Part shown: positions 27,598 to 36,108 of the stretch, one piece after another | How the letters are laid out: each line of letters opens with the position of its first letter | Numbering within the stretch: the first letter of the stretch is position 1 | Assembly: GCA_019262145.1 (NCBI GenBank) | Contig: CP076745.1 | Coordinates: 679,093 to 743,092, forward strand | Length of the DNA: 64,000 bases | From: Candidatus Methanogranum gryphiswaldense | GTDB taxonomy: Archaea > Thermoplasmatota > Thermoplasmata > Methanomassiliicoccales > Methanomethylophilaceae | Direction: 5' to 3' | The notes under the pieces: generated by a model | Told to the model about the DNA's origin: nothing | Seen by the model: only the letters and a program-made list of their open reading frames with translations | Database searches by the model: none | Translations under genes and position numbers: made by a program

Positions 27598-27633
27598 CCA
27601 AGTCTATTATACTACACATTATGATGGGCTGTC

Positions 27634-27924
27634 ATGGATGCGAGAATTAGCTGTTGCGGTATAGACTGTTCTCAATGTGAGAACTATCCGGATAGCTGTA
27701 AGGGCTGTAGCATTCAGAAAGGCCATGTTTACTGGACGGTGAATGTGTCTTTGAATGTGTGTCCGATATACGGCTGTTGCAGACAAAAGAAACAAATGGA
27801 CCATTGTGGACTTTGCAAGCAAGTACCTTGTAACATCTGGAAAGAGATGAAGGACCCATCATGGACCGATGAGCAGCATCAGGAAAGTATAGATCAGAGG
27901 CTAGTTTCGCTAAAAAAACTCTGA
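27634..27924 (+). CDS. DUF3795 cysteine-rich protein
   Basis: The 96-residue protein starts with the DUF3795 pattern ISCCGIDCSQCENY and has cysteines through the middle (CKGCS, CPIYGCC, CGLCKQVPC). The Cys spacing suggests a metal or Fe-S site. DUF3795 proteins are common in anaerobes and their function is not known. The gene is free-standing, and a hairpin follows the stop. Confidence 0.7.
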   Translation: MDARISCCGIDCSQCENYPDSCKGCSIQKGHVYWTVNVSLNVCPIYGCCRQKKQMDHCGLCKQVPCNIWKEMKDPSWTDEQHQESIDQRLVSLKKL

Positions 27925-27927
27925 AAA

Positions 27928-27961
27928 TAACAAATTTTACGTGGATTTACGTTATTTGTTA
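27928..27961. repeat. inverted repeat between DUF3795 and the recombinase pair
   Basis: TAACAAAT (27928-27935) pairs with ATTTGTTA (27954-27961), and two ACGT tetramers inside extend the stem with a small bulge. It may be a terminator for DUF3795 or a binding or crossover site for the adjacent recombinases. Confidence 0.4.
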
Positions 27962-28018
27962 ATCTCATACCTAAATTTTTAAACATGTAGGATAATACGA
28001 GTGATGGATGGGAATCCG

Positions 28019-28789
28019 ATGAGGGCAGCACTCTACGTGAGGGTGTCGACCGAAGACCAGGCGACCGAAGGTTTTTCACTCGACGCTCAGACAAAGAGAT
28101 TGAAAGCATATTGCAGTGTGCGTGGTTGGGAGATCGCGGACATATACCGTGATGAGGGTTATTCAGGTCGCAAGACCGATCGTCCGGAATATCAACGTAT
28201 GATGAGGGAATCCGATGGATGGGATGTCCTTTTGGTCCTAAAGATGGACAGGATACACCGTAACAGTGTGAATTTTACGTTCATGATGGACGATCTTCGT
28301 AAAAAGGGCAAGGAATTCAATTCCGTCCAGGAGAAGTTCGACACTACTACCGCCATGGGCAGATTTGTAATGGATATCATGCAAAGAATCGCCCAGTTAG
28401 AGAGTGAGCAGATCGGGGAGAGAGTGAAGATCGGAATGACCCGTAAGGCACAGTGCGGAACTGGCAATATGGGGTCCGGGCACCCGTTTGGCTATGTGTA
28501 TAGTAAGGGAAGTCTCCTTATCATAGAGAATGAGGCAGAGGTCGTCAGGGAGATCTATTCCATGTACAAGAAAGGACAGTCGATGGCATCCATCGCCGAC
28601 GATCTGAATAATAGGATGGTGCCTGCGAAGCGTAGTGGAAAGTGGAACAAGCAATCAATTTGTAAGATCTTACACAATCCATTATACACAGGATACATAG
28701 AATGGGACGGTATTGTTCGTAAAGGTGATCATGAGGCCATCCTCGATCGGGATTCTTACGAGGTCATCAATGGACCATTAAAGGTGTGA
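28019..28789 (+). CDS. serine recombinase, short form, copy 1
   Basis: The 256-residue protein has the resolvase domain (catalytic Ser in VRVSTEDQ, with Arg residues in KMDRIHRNS and later helix E) and the recombinase domain (GHPFGYVYSKG ... ILHNPLYTGYIEWDG). Typical large serine recombinases are 450-550 residues with a zinc ribbon and coiled coil; both are missing here. ATG 28019 gives MRAALYVRVS, exactly parallel to copy 2, although in-frame GTG 28001 and ATG 28004 lie upstream. One base separates its stop from copy 2, so the two are made together. Confidence 0.8.
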   Translation: MRAALYVRVSTEDQATEGFSLDAQTKRLKAYCSVRGWEIADIYRDEGYSGRKTDRPEYQRMMRESDGWDVLLVLKMDRIHRNSVNFTFMMDDLRKKGKEFNSVQEKFDTTTAMGRFVMDIMQRIAQLESEQIGERVKIGMTRKAQCGTGNMGSGHPFGYVYSKGSLLIIENEAEVVREIYSMYKKGQSMASIADDLNNRMVPAKRSGKWNKQSICKILHNPLYTGYIEWDGIVRKGDHEAILDRDSYEVINGPLKV

Positions 28790-28790
28790 G

Positions 28791-29636
28791 ATGAGAGCTG
28801 CCATTTATGTAAGGGTCTCCACCGAGGAACAGGCCCTAGAAGGATATTCTCTTGATGCTCAGACCTCTATACTGAAAGATTATTGCATCTCAGAGGATTG
28901 GGAGATCGAGAGCATATATTGTGATGATGGTTACTCTGGGACTAATGTAAAACGTCCTGCATATCAGAGGATGATGTCCGAATTCGATAAGTGGGACGTG
29001 ATCCTCGTTCTAAAGATGGACAGGATACATAGGAACAGTCGTAATTTCATGAATATGATGGACGAACTTAACAAGCAGGATAAGAAGTTCGTATCATGCA
29101 TGGAATCATTGGACACGACGAATGCTTTAGGAAGATTCGTTGTGGATATGATACAGAGGTTGGCACAATTGGAGAGTGAACAGATAGGGGAAAGGACATA
29201 TATGGGTATGAAGGAGAAGGCAGAGACACTTCATAATTCTCCGGATGTCAATAAGACCCTAGGATTCAATCCGCCTTATGGTTACGATATGGTCGACGGC
29301 ATACTATTTTCGGTACCTGAAGAGATCGAGGTTGTTGGCAGCATATTCCACTCGTATTCTGAAGGAAGCACTTTGGACAAGATTTCATTCGATCTTAACA
29401 GGAATGGAACATTGACAAGACATGGGAATCCATGGAACACATATAACCTTAGGAACATATTGCACAATCCCATATATGCTGGGTATATGAGATGGGATGA
29501 TATTTTGATAAGGCATTTCACTCAAATTGCAGTAAATCCTCAAGAATATAATTGTGTACAAAGGTTGATGGCATCAAAAGTACAAGACCCAAAAAGGAGA
29601 AATGTGGAATTAATTCCTGAAGATGAATTCTGGTAA
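28791..29636 (+). CDS. serine recombinase, short form, copy 2
   Basis: This 281-residue paralogue of the previous gene shares about half its residues by eye (MRAAIYVRVSTEEQA, VLKMDRIHRNSRNF, LHNPIYAGYMRWDD). It also lacks the zinc-ribbon/coiled-coil end that normally directs large serine integrases. AGGTGTGAG overlaps the copy 1 stop and serves as its ribosome binding site. The pair may work as a heteromer, as CcrA/CcrB do, or one copy may have replaced the other; no mobile cargo boundaries were found. Confidence 0.8.
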   Translation: MRAAIYVRVSTEEQALEGYSLDAQTSILKDYCISEDWEIESIYCDDGYSGTNVKRPAYQRMMSEFDKWDVILVLKMDRIHRNSRNFMNMMDELNKQDKKFVSCMESLDTTNALGRFVVDMIQRLAQLESEQIGERTYMGMKEKAETLHNSPDVNKTLGFNPPYGYDMVDGILFSVPEEIEVVGSIFHSYSEGSTLDKISFDLNRNGTLTRHGNPWNTYNLRNILHNPIYAGYMRWDDILIRHFTQIAVNPQEYNCVQRLMASKVQDPKRRNVELIPEDEFW

Positions 29637-29803
29637 TTTTGACTCAGTACTCGCGTTTGTATTTAAAACTAGTGTCCACTTTGATATATCCAGTATGGTA
29701 CAATTATTAACGTCCAGAAGTAAAAAATATTACTGCACCATATGTCATTGAAGATCTATCCATCCAACGATTAATATATATATTGTTGAACGACAATCCT
29801 ATG

Positions 29804-29827
29804 CCGAGGGTTATACCTCATTGGAGG
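29804..29827 (+). promoter_or_regulatory. possible Shine-Dalgarno masking element before the transporter
   Basis: CCTC at 29816-29819 can pair either with GAGG at 29806-29809 or with the Shine-Dalgarno GGAGG at 29823-29827. Two exclusive short hairpins are therefore possible just before the start codon. The stems are only four or five bp, so this is weak. Confidence 0.2.
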
Positions 29828-29834
29828 AAAAAAC

Positions 29835-30332
29835 ATGGTAGAATGTCAAAAATGTCTGGACCCAACGGCGTTCGGACTTTTCTTGGTTGCAGTGGTGTCA
29901 TTGCCGCTCGCGATCTTACAGCTCAAAAATGAAGGAGTTCCTACAGCAGCGTTCTTCGAGGTCTTAGGAATTTTGATCATTATTGTAGCCCTGCTCGCTT
30001 ACAGATCTGACAGTAATTTTGGATTCATAGTATTTGGTTTGGTAGGTGCGGCAGTCGCCCTTACTGGATTCGGAATGGGCGAATGGGAGAACATCACTTT
30101 CGGTGTCGTCTTCATTCTCGCGATCATCTGGTCTGTGCTCATTAAGACATACAAGGCATTGTCCCTCATATTGGTGACAACTGCATTGATTTTCTTGACA
30201 GTCGGACTCTCAACCATCATCGGTGGAGACTACTGGCACTGGATCATCGGTATCGTCGCACTCTTCAACTTCCTGTTCAACATATACCTTTCCTATGCAC
30301 TCGCATTGGAAGGAAAGATCCCAACCTACTGA
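29835..30332 (+). CDS. GPR1/FUN34/YaaH-family acetate (succinate) transporter
   Basis: The 165-residue protein has six predicted membrane helices. It begins with DPTAFGLFLVAVVSLPLA, a variant of the family motif NPAPLGL. SatP/YaaH-type proteins move acetate or succinate with protons. Acetate uptake would supply carbon for a methylotrophic methanogen that lacks acetyl-CoA synthesis from CO2; that is inference. GGAGG at 29823-29827 precedes the ATG, with a TATA box near 29769-29783. Confidence 0.7.
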   Translation: MVECQKCLDPTAFGLFLVAVVSLPLAILQLKNEGVPTAAFFEVLGILIIIVALLAYRSDSNFGFIVFGLVGAAVALTGFGMGEWENITFGVVFILAIIWSVLIKTYKALSLILVTTALIFLTVGLSTIIGGDYWHWIIGIVALFNFLFNIYLSYALALEGKIPTY

Positions 30333-30423
30333 TCGGGATGTGTTGAAAAAGTTGTCAAACCATTTACATAATTCCTTTTCTTTTCACAATGTTTAATAAT
30401 ATCATATTCTTAACCGTGCATTA

Positions 30424-30528
30424 ATGAGAAAAGAACGCAAGATCAAGTTGATGGCGTGGTTCATGGTGATCATCATGATAGCGGTCATCTTCGTGGTAGC
30501 TGCCGCATGGATAGCCGAGAACCTCTGA
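30424..30528 (+). CDS. 34-residue single-pass membrane micro-protein
   Basis: ATG 30424 opens a frame coding a basic start (MRKERKIK) and one membrane helix (WFMVIIMIAVIFVVAAAW) ending in IAENL. TTTAATAATATCATA at 30390-30404 is TATA-like and would give a leaderless or near-leaderless message, in keeping with the lack of a Shine-Dalgarno sequence. The topology is clean and inside-positive; the function is unknown. Confidence 0.45.
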   Translation: MRKERKIKLMAWFMVIIMIAVIFVVAAAWIAENL

Positions 30529-30574
30529 TGTCCGGTCATATATTTCGATGAGCTATGCATCAACTGATGTCAGT

Positions 30575-31630
30575 TCATCGGGAGAAATACTCTCTTCCAG
30601 CATCCATTATCTTTATGAATTCTGAGGAGTCGTTATCTATAGATGCATTCTTGATATCTTTTACAGCTTTAGAGAAATCATCCCAAAGTTTATCGCGGAA
30701 TGCATTCGAGTGTTGTATCTCGTAGTACAGTTTGGGGTCCTCAAGGGCCACCGATTCATTGGTCTCCATGTTCTTACGGAATGTCGTCGAGGCCACGGTG
30801 CACATATCCTGGTAACTGATGCCGCTTCTGTCGAGAACTGTGAAGAATGCTATATTCACAGCATGGCTTAGTCCTAACACGTATGACATGTATCTGTCAT
30901 GGTCGTCGATGTCCATCGTGCGTATGTCCCCGCCCTTGTTCTTGAAAAGTTCCCGTGCCTCGATGACAGCATCGGCATTTCTGCAGTCACATATTATTAG
31001 GTTCCTTCCGTACATAGATCTGGCGGAAGGTCCGAACATCGGATGTAGCGAACATACTTTCTTTCTTTTTGCCATGTTCTTGAGTGTCTTCGAGATGGGT
31101 GTCTTGAGTGATGTAAGGTCGAAGATCAGGGCATCATCACGGCACAGGCCGTTCAATTGTTCCAAGACCCCTTCTGTGACGTCTATGGGGATGGAGACGA
31201 TGATCACATCTGATGAGGATGCATCTTCGATCGTGAGGCCATTGTGGAGGGAGGGGTCTATTAGTTTGATGGTATGTCCATCCGAACTCAGAGTGTTTGC
31301 CATCCACATCCCCATCTTTCCGCCGCCTCCGATAATGGAGATCTCTTTTTTGATAGAATTGTGAGGTGTTACGAGGGATTCTCTATCGACGGCCTCCTGT
31401 ATGAGCGCTCTTGCGATTTTTTCGAGGGTATCGGGAGATATACCGCTGCTCTCGGATGCATCCCTGTATCTTTTCACGACCTTTTCTTCTACGGTCACGT
31501 TCCTTATCGGGAGGCCGTCCTCTATCTTCTTGCGCCCTACCTGTTCAGCCAGGTCGGTTCTTCTCGAAATGAGGTCTATGATCTCCATGTCCGTACGCAA
31601 GATCTCTTCTCTGAGCAGTTCTAGGTCCAT
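30575..31630 (-). CDS. tyrA: bifunctional chorismate mutase/prephenate dehydrogenase
   Basis: Residues 1-~85 are an AroQ-type chorismate mutase (LRTDMEIIDLISRRTDLAEQVG). Residues ~95-351 are an NAD(P) prephenate dehydrogenase with the dinucleotide fold IIGGGGKMGMWMA and the conserved LHPMFGPSA. Together they turn chorismate into 4-hydroxyphenylpyruvate for tyrosine. The 351-residue length fits the fused TyrA form. It lies 36 bases after, and in the same direction as, the ADH synthase gene, forming an aromatic amino-acid operon. Confidence 0.9.
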   Translation of the reverse strand: MDLELLREEILRTDMEIIDLISRRTDLAEQVGRKKIEDGLPIRNVTVEEKVVKRYRDASESSGISPDTLEKIARALIQEAVDRESLVTPHNSIKKEISIIGGGGKMGMWMANTLSSDGHTIKLIDPSLHNGLTIEDASSSDVIIVSIPIDVTEGVLEQLNGLCRDDALIFDLTSLKTPISKTLKNMAKRKKVCSLHPMFGPSARSMYGRNLIICDCRNADAVIEARELFKNKGGDIRTMDIDDHDRYMSYVLGLSHAVNIAFFTVLDRSGISYQDMCTVASTTFRKNMETNESVALEDPKLYYEIQHSNAFRDKLWDDFSKAVKDIKNASIDNDSSEFIKIMDAGREYFSR

Positions 31631-31666
31631 CTATCTCCCTCGATTGTCCTTAAGCATTCATCTTTC

Positions 31667-32461
31667 TTATTGTTTGAGATGTTTTACCGCTTCTTCGACG
31701 GTCGCTTCGTGAAGTACGATATCTGAAATCGCGCTCATAATGCCTTTGACGTCCTTGTGCTGGAATATGTTCCTTCCTATGGATACACCGTGTCCGCCTG
31801 CCTCGAGTGAGTCGTGGACCATGTTGAGGAGATCAAGATCTGAATTGATCTTAGGCCCGCCAGCTATCACTACAGGGACCATTGCCCCTTTAACGACCTT
31901 TCTGAAGGAGTCTATATCACCGGTGTAACTGCATTTCACTATGTCTGCACCTAGTTCTGTGGCCACCCTTGCAGCATGAGCTACTGCAACTGGGTCAAAT
32001 GAATTCTTGATCGTGGGACCGCGTGGGTATGCCATCGCAATAAGGGGCATTCCCCATTCCGTGCATTGTCCAGAGACCATGCCTAGGTCTTTGATCATCT
32101 GAGGTTCGTTCTCTGCACCGACGTTTATGTGCATCGATACTGCATCGGCACCTAGCTTCAGTGCTTCTTCCACTGTTGCGACGAGTACTTTGTTGGTGGA
32201 ATTCACACCTATATCTGTTGAGGCTGAGAGGTGCAGAATGAGGCCCACATCGTTTCCCGATGTCCTGTGTCCTTGTGGAACTATTCCTTTGTGCATTAGG
32301 ACGGCAGTGGCACCTCCTTCGACGACATCGCTGACCGTCTGTTTCATGTCGATCAGGCCCGGTATGGGTCCGATGCTGATGCCGTGGTCCATTGGCACAA
32401 TGACCGCATTCCCGCTTTCCCTGTCGATTATTCTTTCAATTCTGATGTTCTTTCCAGACAT
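31667..32461 (-). CDS. 2-amino-3,7-dideoxy-D-threo-hept-6-ulosonate (ADH) synthase
   Basis: This 264-residue class I aldolase opens with the family motif [12 protein letters not shown], has [13 protein letters not shown] and [11 protein letters not shown], and carries the Schiff-base Lys in [10 protein letters not shown]. In methanogens, ADH synthase (AroA') starts the shikimate route from aspartate semialdehyde and a deoxyhexose phosphate, replacing DAHP synthase. Operon linkage with tyrA supports the aromatic role over fructose-bisphosphate aldolase activity. An inverted repeat CCGTG/CACGG lies just upstream (32469-32489) and may be regulatory. Confidence 0.85.
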   Translation of the reverse strand: MSGKNIRIERIIDRESGNAVIVPMDHGISIGPIPGLIDMKQTVSDVVEGGATAVLMHKGIVPQGHRTSGNDVGLILHLSASTDIGVNSTNKVLVATVEEALKLGADAVSMHINVGAENEPQMIKDLGMVSGQCTEWGMPLIAMAYPRGPTIKNSFDPVAVAHAARVATELGADIVKCSYTGDIDSFRKVVKGAMVPVVIAGGPKINSDLDLLNMVHDSLEAGGHGVSIGRNIFQHKDVKGIMSAISDIVLHEATVEEAVKHLKQ

Positions 32462-32723
32462 CCTATCACCGTGTCACGTGTTAGCACGGAACATGTATAT
32501 ATAATTTATTGTAAATATTCCATTATTATGCACAATGTTACCAAATATAATGAGACAAATTGAAAAATGATAATTTTTTGTTAGGATAATATCCATTGAC
32601 ATTCACAATAAGCATCATAGGCAAATCCAAGTCACATCTTGATTTTTAATAATGGAAATGAGACGATCACATCATGTGGACAGGAACATAAAATAAATAC
32701 TGGGGACAAAGCAATATGGGCCC

Positions 32724-33911
32724 ATGGCAGAGGAGAAGCTGTTCACACGCAATTTCATGATATTGATAATCATGGGATTCTGTTTCAGTTTCGCTTTCCT
32801 TTCGATCTACATATGCATGGCAGATTATGTGGACGACATCTTCGGTGGTAACGCCACTTGGGGAGGGGTTGCCGCCTGCATTTTCGTTCTGGGAGCATTT
32901 CTCTCACGTATCTTTATTGCAAGATATATCGACGTCATAGGAAGAAAAAGATCCCTTTTCATCTCGATCGTAATGATGATAATTGCAAACATCCTTTACT
33001 TCTTTGTCCCGGATTTCCTATCATTGTGTCTTTTGAGGATATTTAATGGATTTTTCTACGGTTTCGGTATGTTGGCCATCAATAGCATGGTGGCTATGTT
33101 CGTACCTGCTTCCCGCCGCAGCGAAGGTATCGGATATTACATGCTGTCCTACACTCTCGCCTCAGCGATAGGGCCGTATCTGAGCATGCAATTTTTGCAT
33201 AATGGCGGATACGACTCAATATTTTTGATGACTACGGTGGTAATAATGATCCCAATACTGATGGTTGGATTCTTGAAGGTCGACCGCAGAATTATCACCG
33301 CAGAGGAACGTGAGCGTATCCATGAGTTGAAGATCGACAATCTCATTGAGAGATCTGCTTTGAGGATATCTTTGGTGGTCATGGTCTTCTTCTTTGCGTA
33401 TTCCAGTGTCTTAACGTTCGTTTCTCAGTACGGTGACAGCATCGGATTGGTAGCCGCGACGTCGTGTTTCTTCTTGGTGATCGCAGCATCTACGTTCATA
33501 TCTAGAGTTTTCGTAGGTAAGTTGGCCGATATGCACGGGGAGAATGTAGTTCTGATCCCATGTTTCATAATGTTCATCGTCGCCTTGGTGATACTGAGCT
33601 ATGCAGATTCTGCTTTGATGCTGTTGGTGGCAGCATTCATGATCGGGTTCGGTGTAGCTCTGGTGAACTCTGTTGGACAATCGATAGTCATACGTCAGTC
33701 GAGACCGGACAGATATCCGATATGCATGTCAACATTCCAGATATTCATGGACATGTCCAGCGGGTTCGGGCCGTTCGTGTTCGGTACGCTGATAGTGCTC
33801 TACGGCTTCCATGACACATACTTGATAGCTGCAGGGTTGGGAGTTATCTCGTTGATATTGTACATGTATCTGCACGGGTTCAAGATGATGAAGAAAGAAA
33901 GCAATTGTTGA
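32724..33911 (+). CDS. MFS transporter
   Basis: The 395-residue protein has about 12 hydrophobic segments, the loop 2-3 motif RYIDVIGRKRSLF (about 70-82), and the parallel motif GKLADMHGENVV in the second half, so it is a complete major facilitator. The substrate is unknown; the overall look is of a drug/sugar-type exporter. AAAATAAATAC at 32687-32697 is TATA-like 27 bases before the ATG, predicting a leaderless mRNA. The last 12 codons and the stop lie inside a 35-bp direct repeat. Confidence 0.75.
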   Translation: MAEEKLFTRNFMILIIMGFCFSFAFLSIYICMADYVDDIFGGNATWGGVAACIFVLGAFLSRIFIARYIDVIGRKRSLFISIVMMIIANILYFFVPDFLSLCLLRIFNGFFYGFGMLAINSMVAMFVPASRRSEGIGYYMLSYTLASAIGPYLSMQFLHNGGYDSIFLMTTVVIMIPILMVGFLKVDRRIITAEERERIHELKIDNLIERSALRISLVVMVFFFAYSSVLTFVSQYGDSIGLVAATSCFFLVIAASTFISRVFVGKLADMHGENVVLIPCFIMFIVALVILSYADSALMLLVAAFMIGFGVALVNSVGQSIVIRQSRPDRYPICMSTFQIFMDMSSGFGPFVFGTLIVLYGFHDTYLIAAGLGVISLILYMYLHGFKMMKKESNC

Positions 33912-33981
33912 TAACACGACGTCGCGGCTACCAATCCGATGCTGTCGTTCAAGATGATGAAGAAAGAAAGCAATTGTTGAT
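33878..33981. repeat. 35-bp direct repeat flanking a 34-bp inverted copy of MFS-gene sequence
   Basis: Positions 33878-33912 and 33947-33981 are identical by eye and include the MFS stop region. The 34 bases between them (33913-33946) are the exact reverse complement of 33435-33468 inside the MFS gene. This pattern is what a replication template switch leaves behind. Confidence 0.9.
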
Positions 33982-34130
33982 CCCAAACAGGCTCTTTATG
34001 ATCTGTTGCATCTTCCTGTATTTAGGTATATAGCAAGATATAGAGTACATATTATATGTCGAATAATCTTAAAATCTTGCGATCTAATAAATTACTTACG
34101 TTTTAATGAAATATAAACGGAAGCGGCCAT

Positions 34131-34691
34131 ATGGAAAAGAAAAAATCGATAATAGTTGTATCCGTCATTGCAATCTTGGCGATCGCGACCGTTGCTTCTG
34201 TAGCCATATTATCAAATGATGACAGTAATGATGAGACATCAGGATTGACTGGGATGTACATATACGTGGCACGGGGAACGTATGAGGTCGAACCTATGGG
34301 ATATACGACAATCATGGGGTATACAGGTTCATGGGAACTGACCTTGGATAACGGGAGCGTTGTAGATAATGAATACAGCCTAAATACAACCACGAACACA
34401 TCCTATACAAATGTGGACCTGGGTACAACGCAGCCCGTTCCCGATCATCCTGATGGATATGTGGATCCGATACCGGAAATGAACGAATTGCTTGACGGTG
34501 CGGAGTACATAGGTTATCTGGTCATCGAGACCACCTACTATGGTTCTGTCGGGACATCTGTTTACAAGATCGACGATAAGACCTATTATGCCGACGATTC
34601 AGGGATAGTTTACAGGATGGTGGTCGTCAACGACAAATTTACAGATACCGAGATCCAGGTCGTTTATGAATTGATATCGATAGCTGATTGA
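34131..34691 (+). CDS. secreted or membrane-anchored protein of unknown function, paralogue A
   Basis: The 186-residue protein has a basic N-terminus, one hydrophobic segment (IIVVSVIAILAIATVASVAIL) and a Asp/Asn-rich spacer, then a beta-rich extracellular domain with SGLTGMYIYV and DKTYYADDSGIVYRM. About half its residues match the protein at 54412-54969, which shares the spacer, SGLTG and the YYADDSG segment. No lipobox Cys is seen. The family is unknown to me; an adhesin or sensor role would be a guess. Confidence 0.6.
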   Translation: MEKKKSIIVVSVIAILAIATVASVAILSNDDSNDETSGLTGMYIYVARGTYEVEPMGYTTIMGYTGSWELTLDNGSVVDNEYSLNTTTNTSYTNVDLGTTQPVPDHPDGYVDPIPEMNELLDGAEYIGYLVIETTYYGSVGTSVYKIDDKTYYADDSGIVYRMVVVNDKFTDTEIQVVYELISIAD

Positions 34692-34799
34692 AGTTGGTGT
34701 TCGCAGTATTATCTCTAAGTGATTCGTAATATACTCAGATTTTTTTGATAAGGTAGAAAGTGCCAATGTGATAAATATCGGACAATCATAAAATTAAAA

Positions 34800-34820
34800 T
34801 TGGGGTGTGACCCCGGAAGC
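34800..34820 (-). terminator. terminator of the Cys-rich gene on the minus strand
   Basis: On the minus strand GGGGTCACACCCC is followed by AATTTTAATTTT, a five-bp GC stem with a T-rich tail. It lies ~35 bases after the stop of the Cys-rich gene. Confidence 0.5.
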
Positions 34821-34853
34821 ATATTTGAAAATAACAAGTTCATTTCTTTATCA

Positions 34854-35051
34854 TCATTGTGATGACTTTTTTTTCAATCGGTCAAATATACTTTTTTTGT
34901 GAGTACTAGTGCAATCTGAACATAGACAATCCTCATCGTGTTCACTAGTACATTTGGGGCAATGACAATCATCATCAGTATCATCATACTTTTCATGATC
35001 GTTCAAGCAACTGGAACACTGGCAATCGTCACTATGTTTGTGTTTATTCAT
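34854..35051 (-). CDS. Cys-rich CxCxxC repeat protein, short form
   Basis: The 65-residue protein has three CxCxxC units (CQCSSC, CHCPKC, CLCSDC) separated by Asp/His/Glu-rich spacers, then a basic helix (KKSIFDRLKKKSSQ). The units match those of the protein at 35708-36004, which lies 650 bases away in the opposite direction. The pattern suggests a metallothionein-like zinc, copper or other thiophilic metal binder, or a zinc-knuckle scaffold. ATG 35051 is preferred over TTG 35060, since GAGAGTTGA lies upstream, as at the partner gene. Confidence 0.6.
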   Translation of the reverse strand: MNKHKHSDDCQCSSCLNDHEKYDDTDDDCHCPKCTSEHDEDCLCSDCTSTHKKSIFDRLKKKSSQ

Positions 35052-35060
35052 TTTCGTCAA

Positions 35061-35707
35061 CTCTCATTTAGGGGTTTGGTTCGAAGACCGAATAATTGCA
35101 TCGATACATTGTTTACAAGAGGAATAGGCCTTTCAAAACGATATCTATGAATGAAAATCATCATGTTTATTGTTCATTTTTGTCATGTAGGGCACGACTG
35201 TCGTTTTTAAAGATATTAATGTATCTGGTGCAATTATTCGATCCACAGGACGGAAGTGTCGACACAATTATTAATAAATTACTATAATGTTATTAATATT
35301 TAATTAAATTTACGCAATATGATAATAGCATAAAAAAAATATTAAGGGTTAAAGGCAAGATTTTCCATATTACAAAAAAATATTTTCTTTAATTTTCACC
35401 TGGTCTGCAAAATAAAATATTTAAAAATTAGTCGTCAATATTTGTACACATTATTACAAATATCAATTAATTTGTTTGTTAGTTAATAATAATAAGGTAA
35501 TATATTTATATAAGATAAGAAAGATTTAATAACAAATATGTGGGTATTGTTTTGTTGATAGGAAAGTCAAATCTGTTGGATCAAAAATAATCAAATTTAC
35601 AACATCGAAAATAGAAAATATTATTGTAATATGAAAGATAATAGCATTCGATAAATGGCTTATACCTAGATACGAGAGAACGCGATAAGTGTACGAGTTG
35701 AGAGACA
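35061..35707. other. very AT-rich region between the two Cys-rich genes
   Basis: This ~650-base gap, over much of its length above 75 % A+T, contains no credible gene. It holds the inverted repeat ATATTTGT/ACAAATAT at 35438-35463, the 15-base palindrome ATATTATTGTAATAT at 35618-35632, and a TATA-like GGCTTATACC near 35656-35665 that fits the downstream Cys-rich gene. It is the shared control region of the divergent pair and a candidate site for a metal-responsive regulator. Confidence 0.5.
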
Positions 35708-36004
35708 ATGAGCATATTGAAACATGGTAAGGATTGTAAATGTCCAAAGTGCACAGGCAAGCATGATGCAGATTGTAAATGCGCAGAGTGTGTAGGTAAG
35801 GAAGTTATGCATGGTAAGGACTGCAAATGTCCAAAGTGCACAGGCAAACATGACAAGGCCTGCGAGTGCTCTGAGTGCATGAAAGAGGTCAAACATACGA
35901 AGGACTGCAAATGTCCAAAGTGCACAGGCAAACATGACAAGAACTGTCAGTGTTCTGAGTGCGCTGGTGTAGTGGAGCACAAGAAGTGCTGCTGCAGATC
36001 TTGA
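35708..36004 (+). CDS. Cys-rich CxCxxC triple-repeat protein, long form
   Basis: The 98-residue protein is built from three ~29-residue units, each HGKDCKCPKCTGKHD plus a second CxCxxC (CKCAEC, CECSEC, CQCSEC), and ends in CCCRS. It has 27 or so cysteines and histidines out of 98 residues and no hydrophobic core, as in metallothioneins. DNA of units 2 and 3 is identical over ~37 bases, so the repeats are recent or kept uniform. It is the partner of the gene at 34854-35051. A terminator follows at 36029. Confidence 0.65.
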   Translation: MSILKHGKDCKCPKCTGKHDADCKCAECVGKEVMHGKDCKCPKCTGKHDKACECSECMKEVKHTKDCKCPKCTGKHDKNCQCSECAGVVEHKKCCCRS

Positions 36005-36027
36005 AAGAGCAGGTTGCGGATCATTCA

Positions 36028-36056
36028 AAGGAGGGGAAGAATCCCTTCCTTTTTCA
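36028..36056 (+). terminator. terminator after the long Cys-rich gene
   Basis: AAAGGAGGGG pairs with CCCTTCCTTT across a short AAGAAT loop (about 36029-36052), followed by a T-run. Confidence 0.6.
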
Positions 36057-36108
36057 AATGATGTGACATTTTATTTACGTACATGTCTGCAATTTTTCAT
36101 ATATGGAT

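Noticed and set aside
32639-32851. 70-residue ORF before the MFS gene
   Set aside because: It overlaps the MFS start in another frame and the TATA box lies inside it.
35708-36004. Repeats that could pass for a CRISPR array
   Set aside because: They are in-frame protein repeats of the Cys-rich gene; spacing and spacer content follow the codons.
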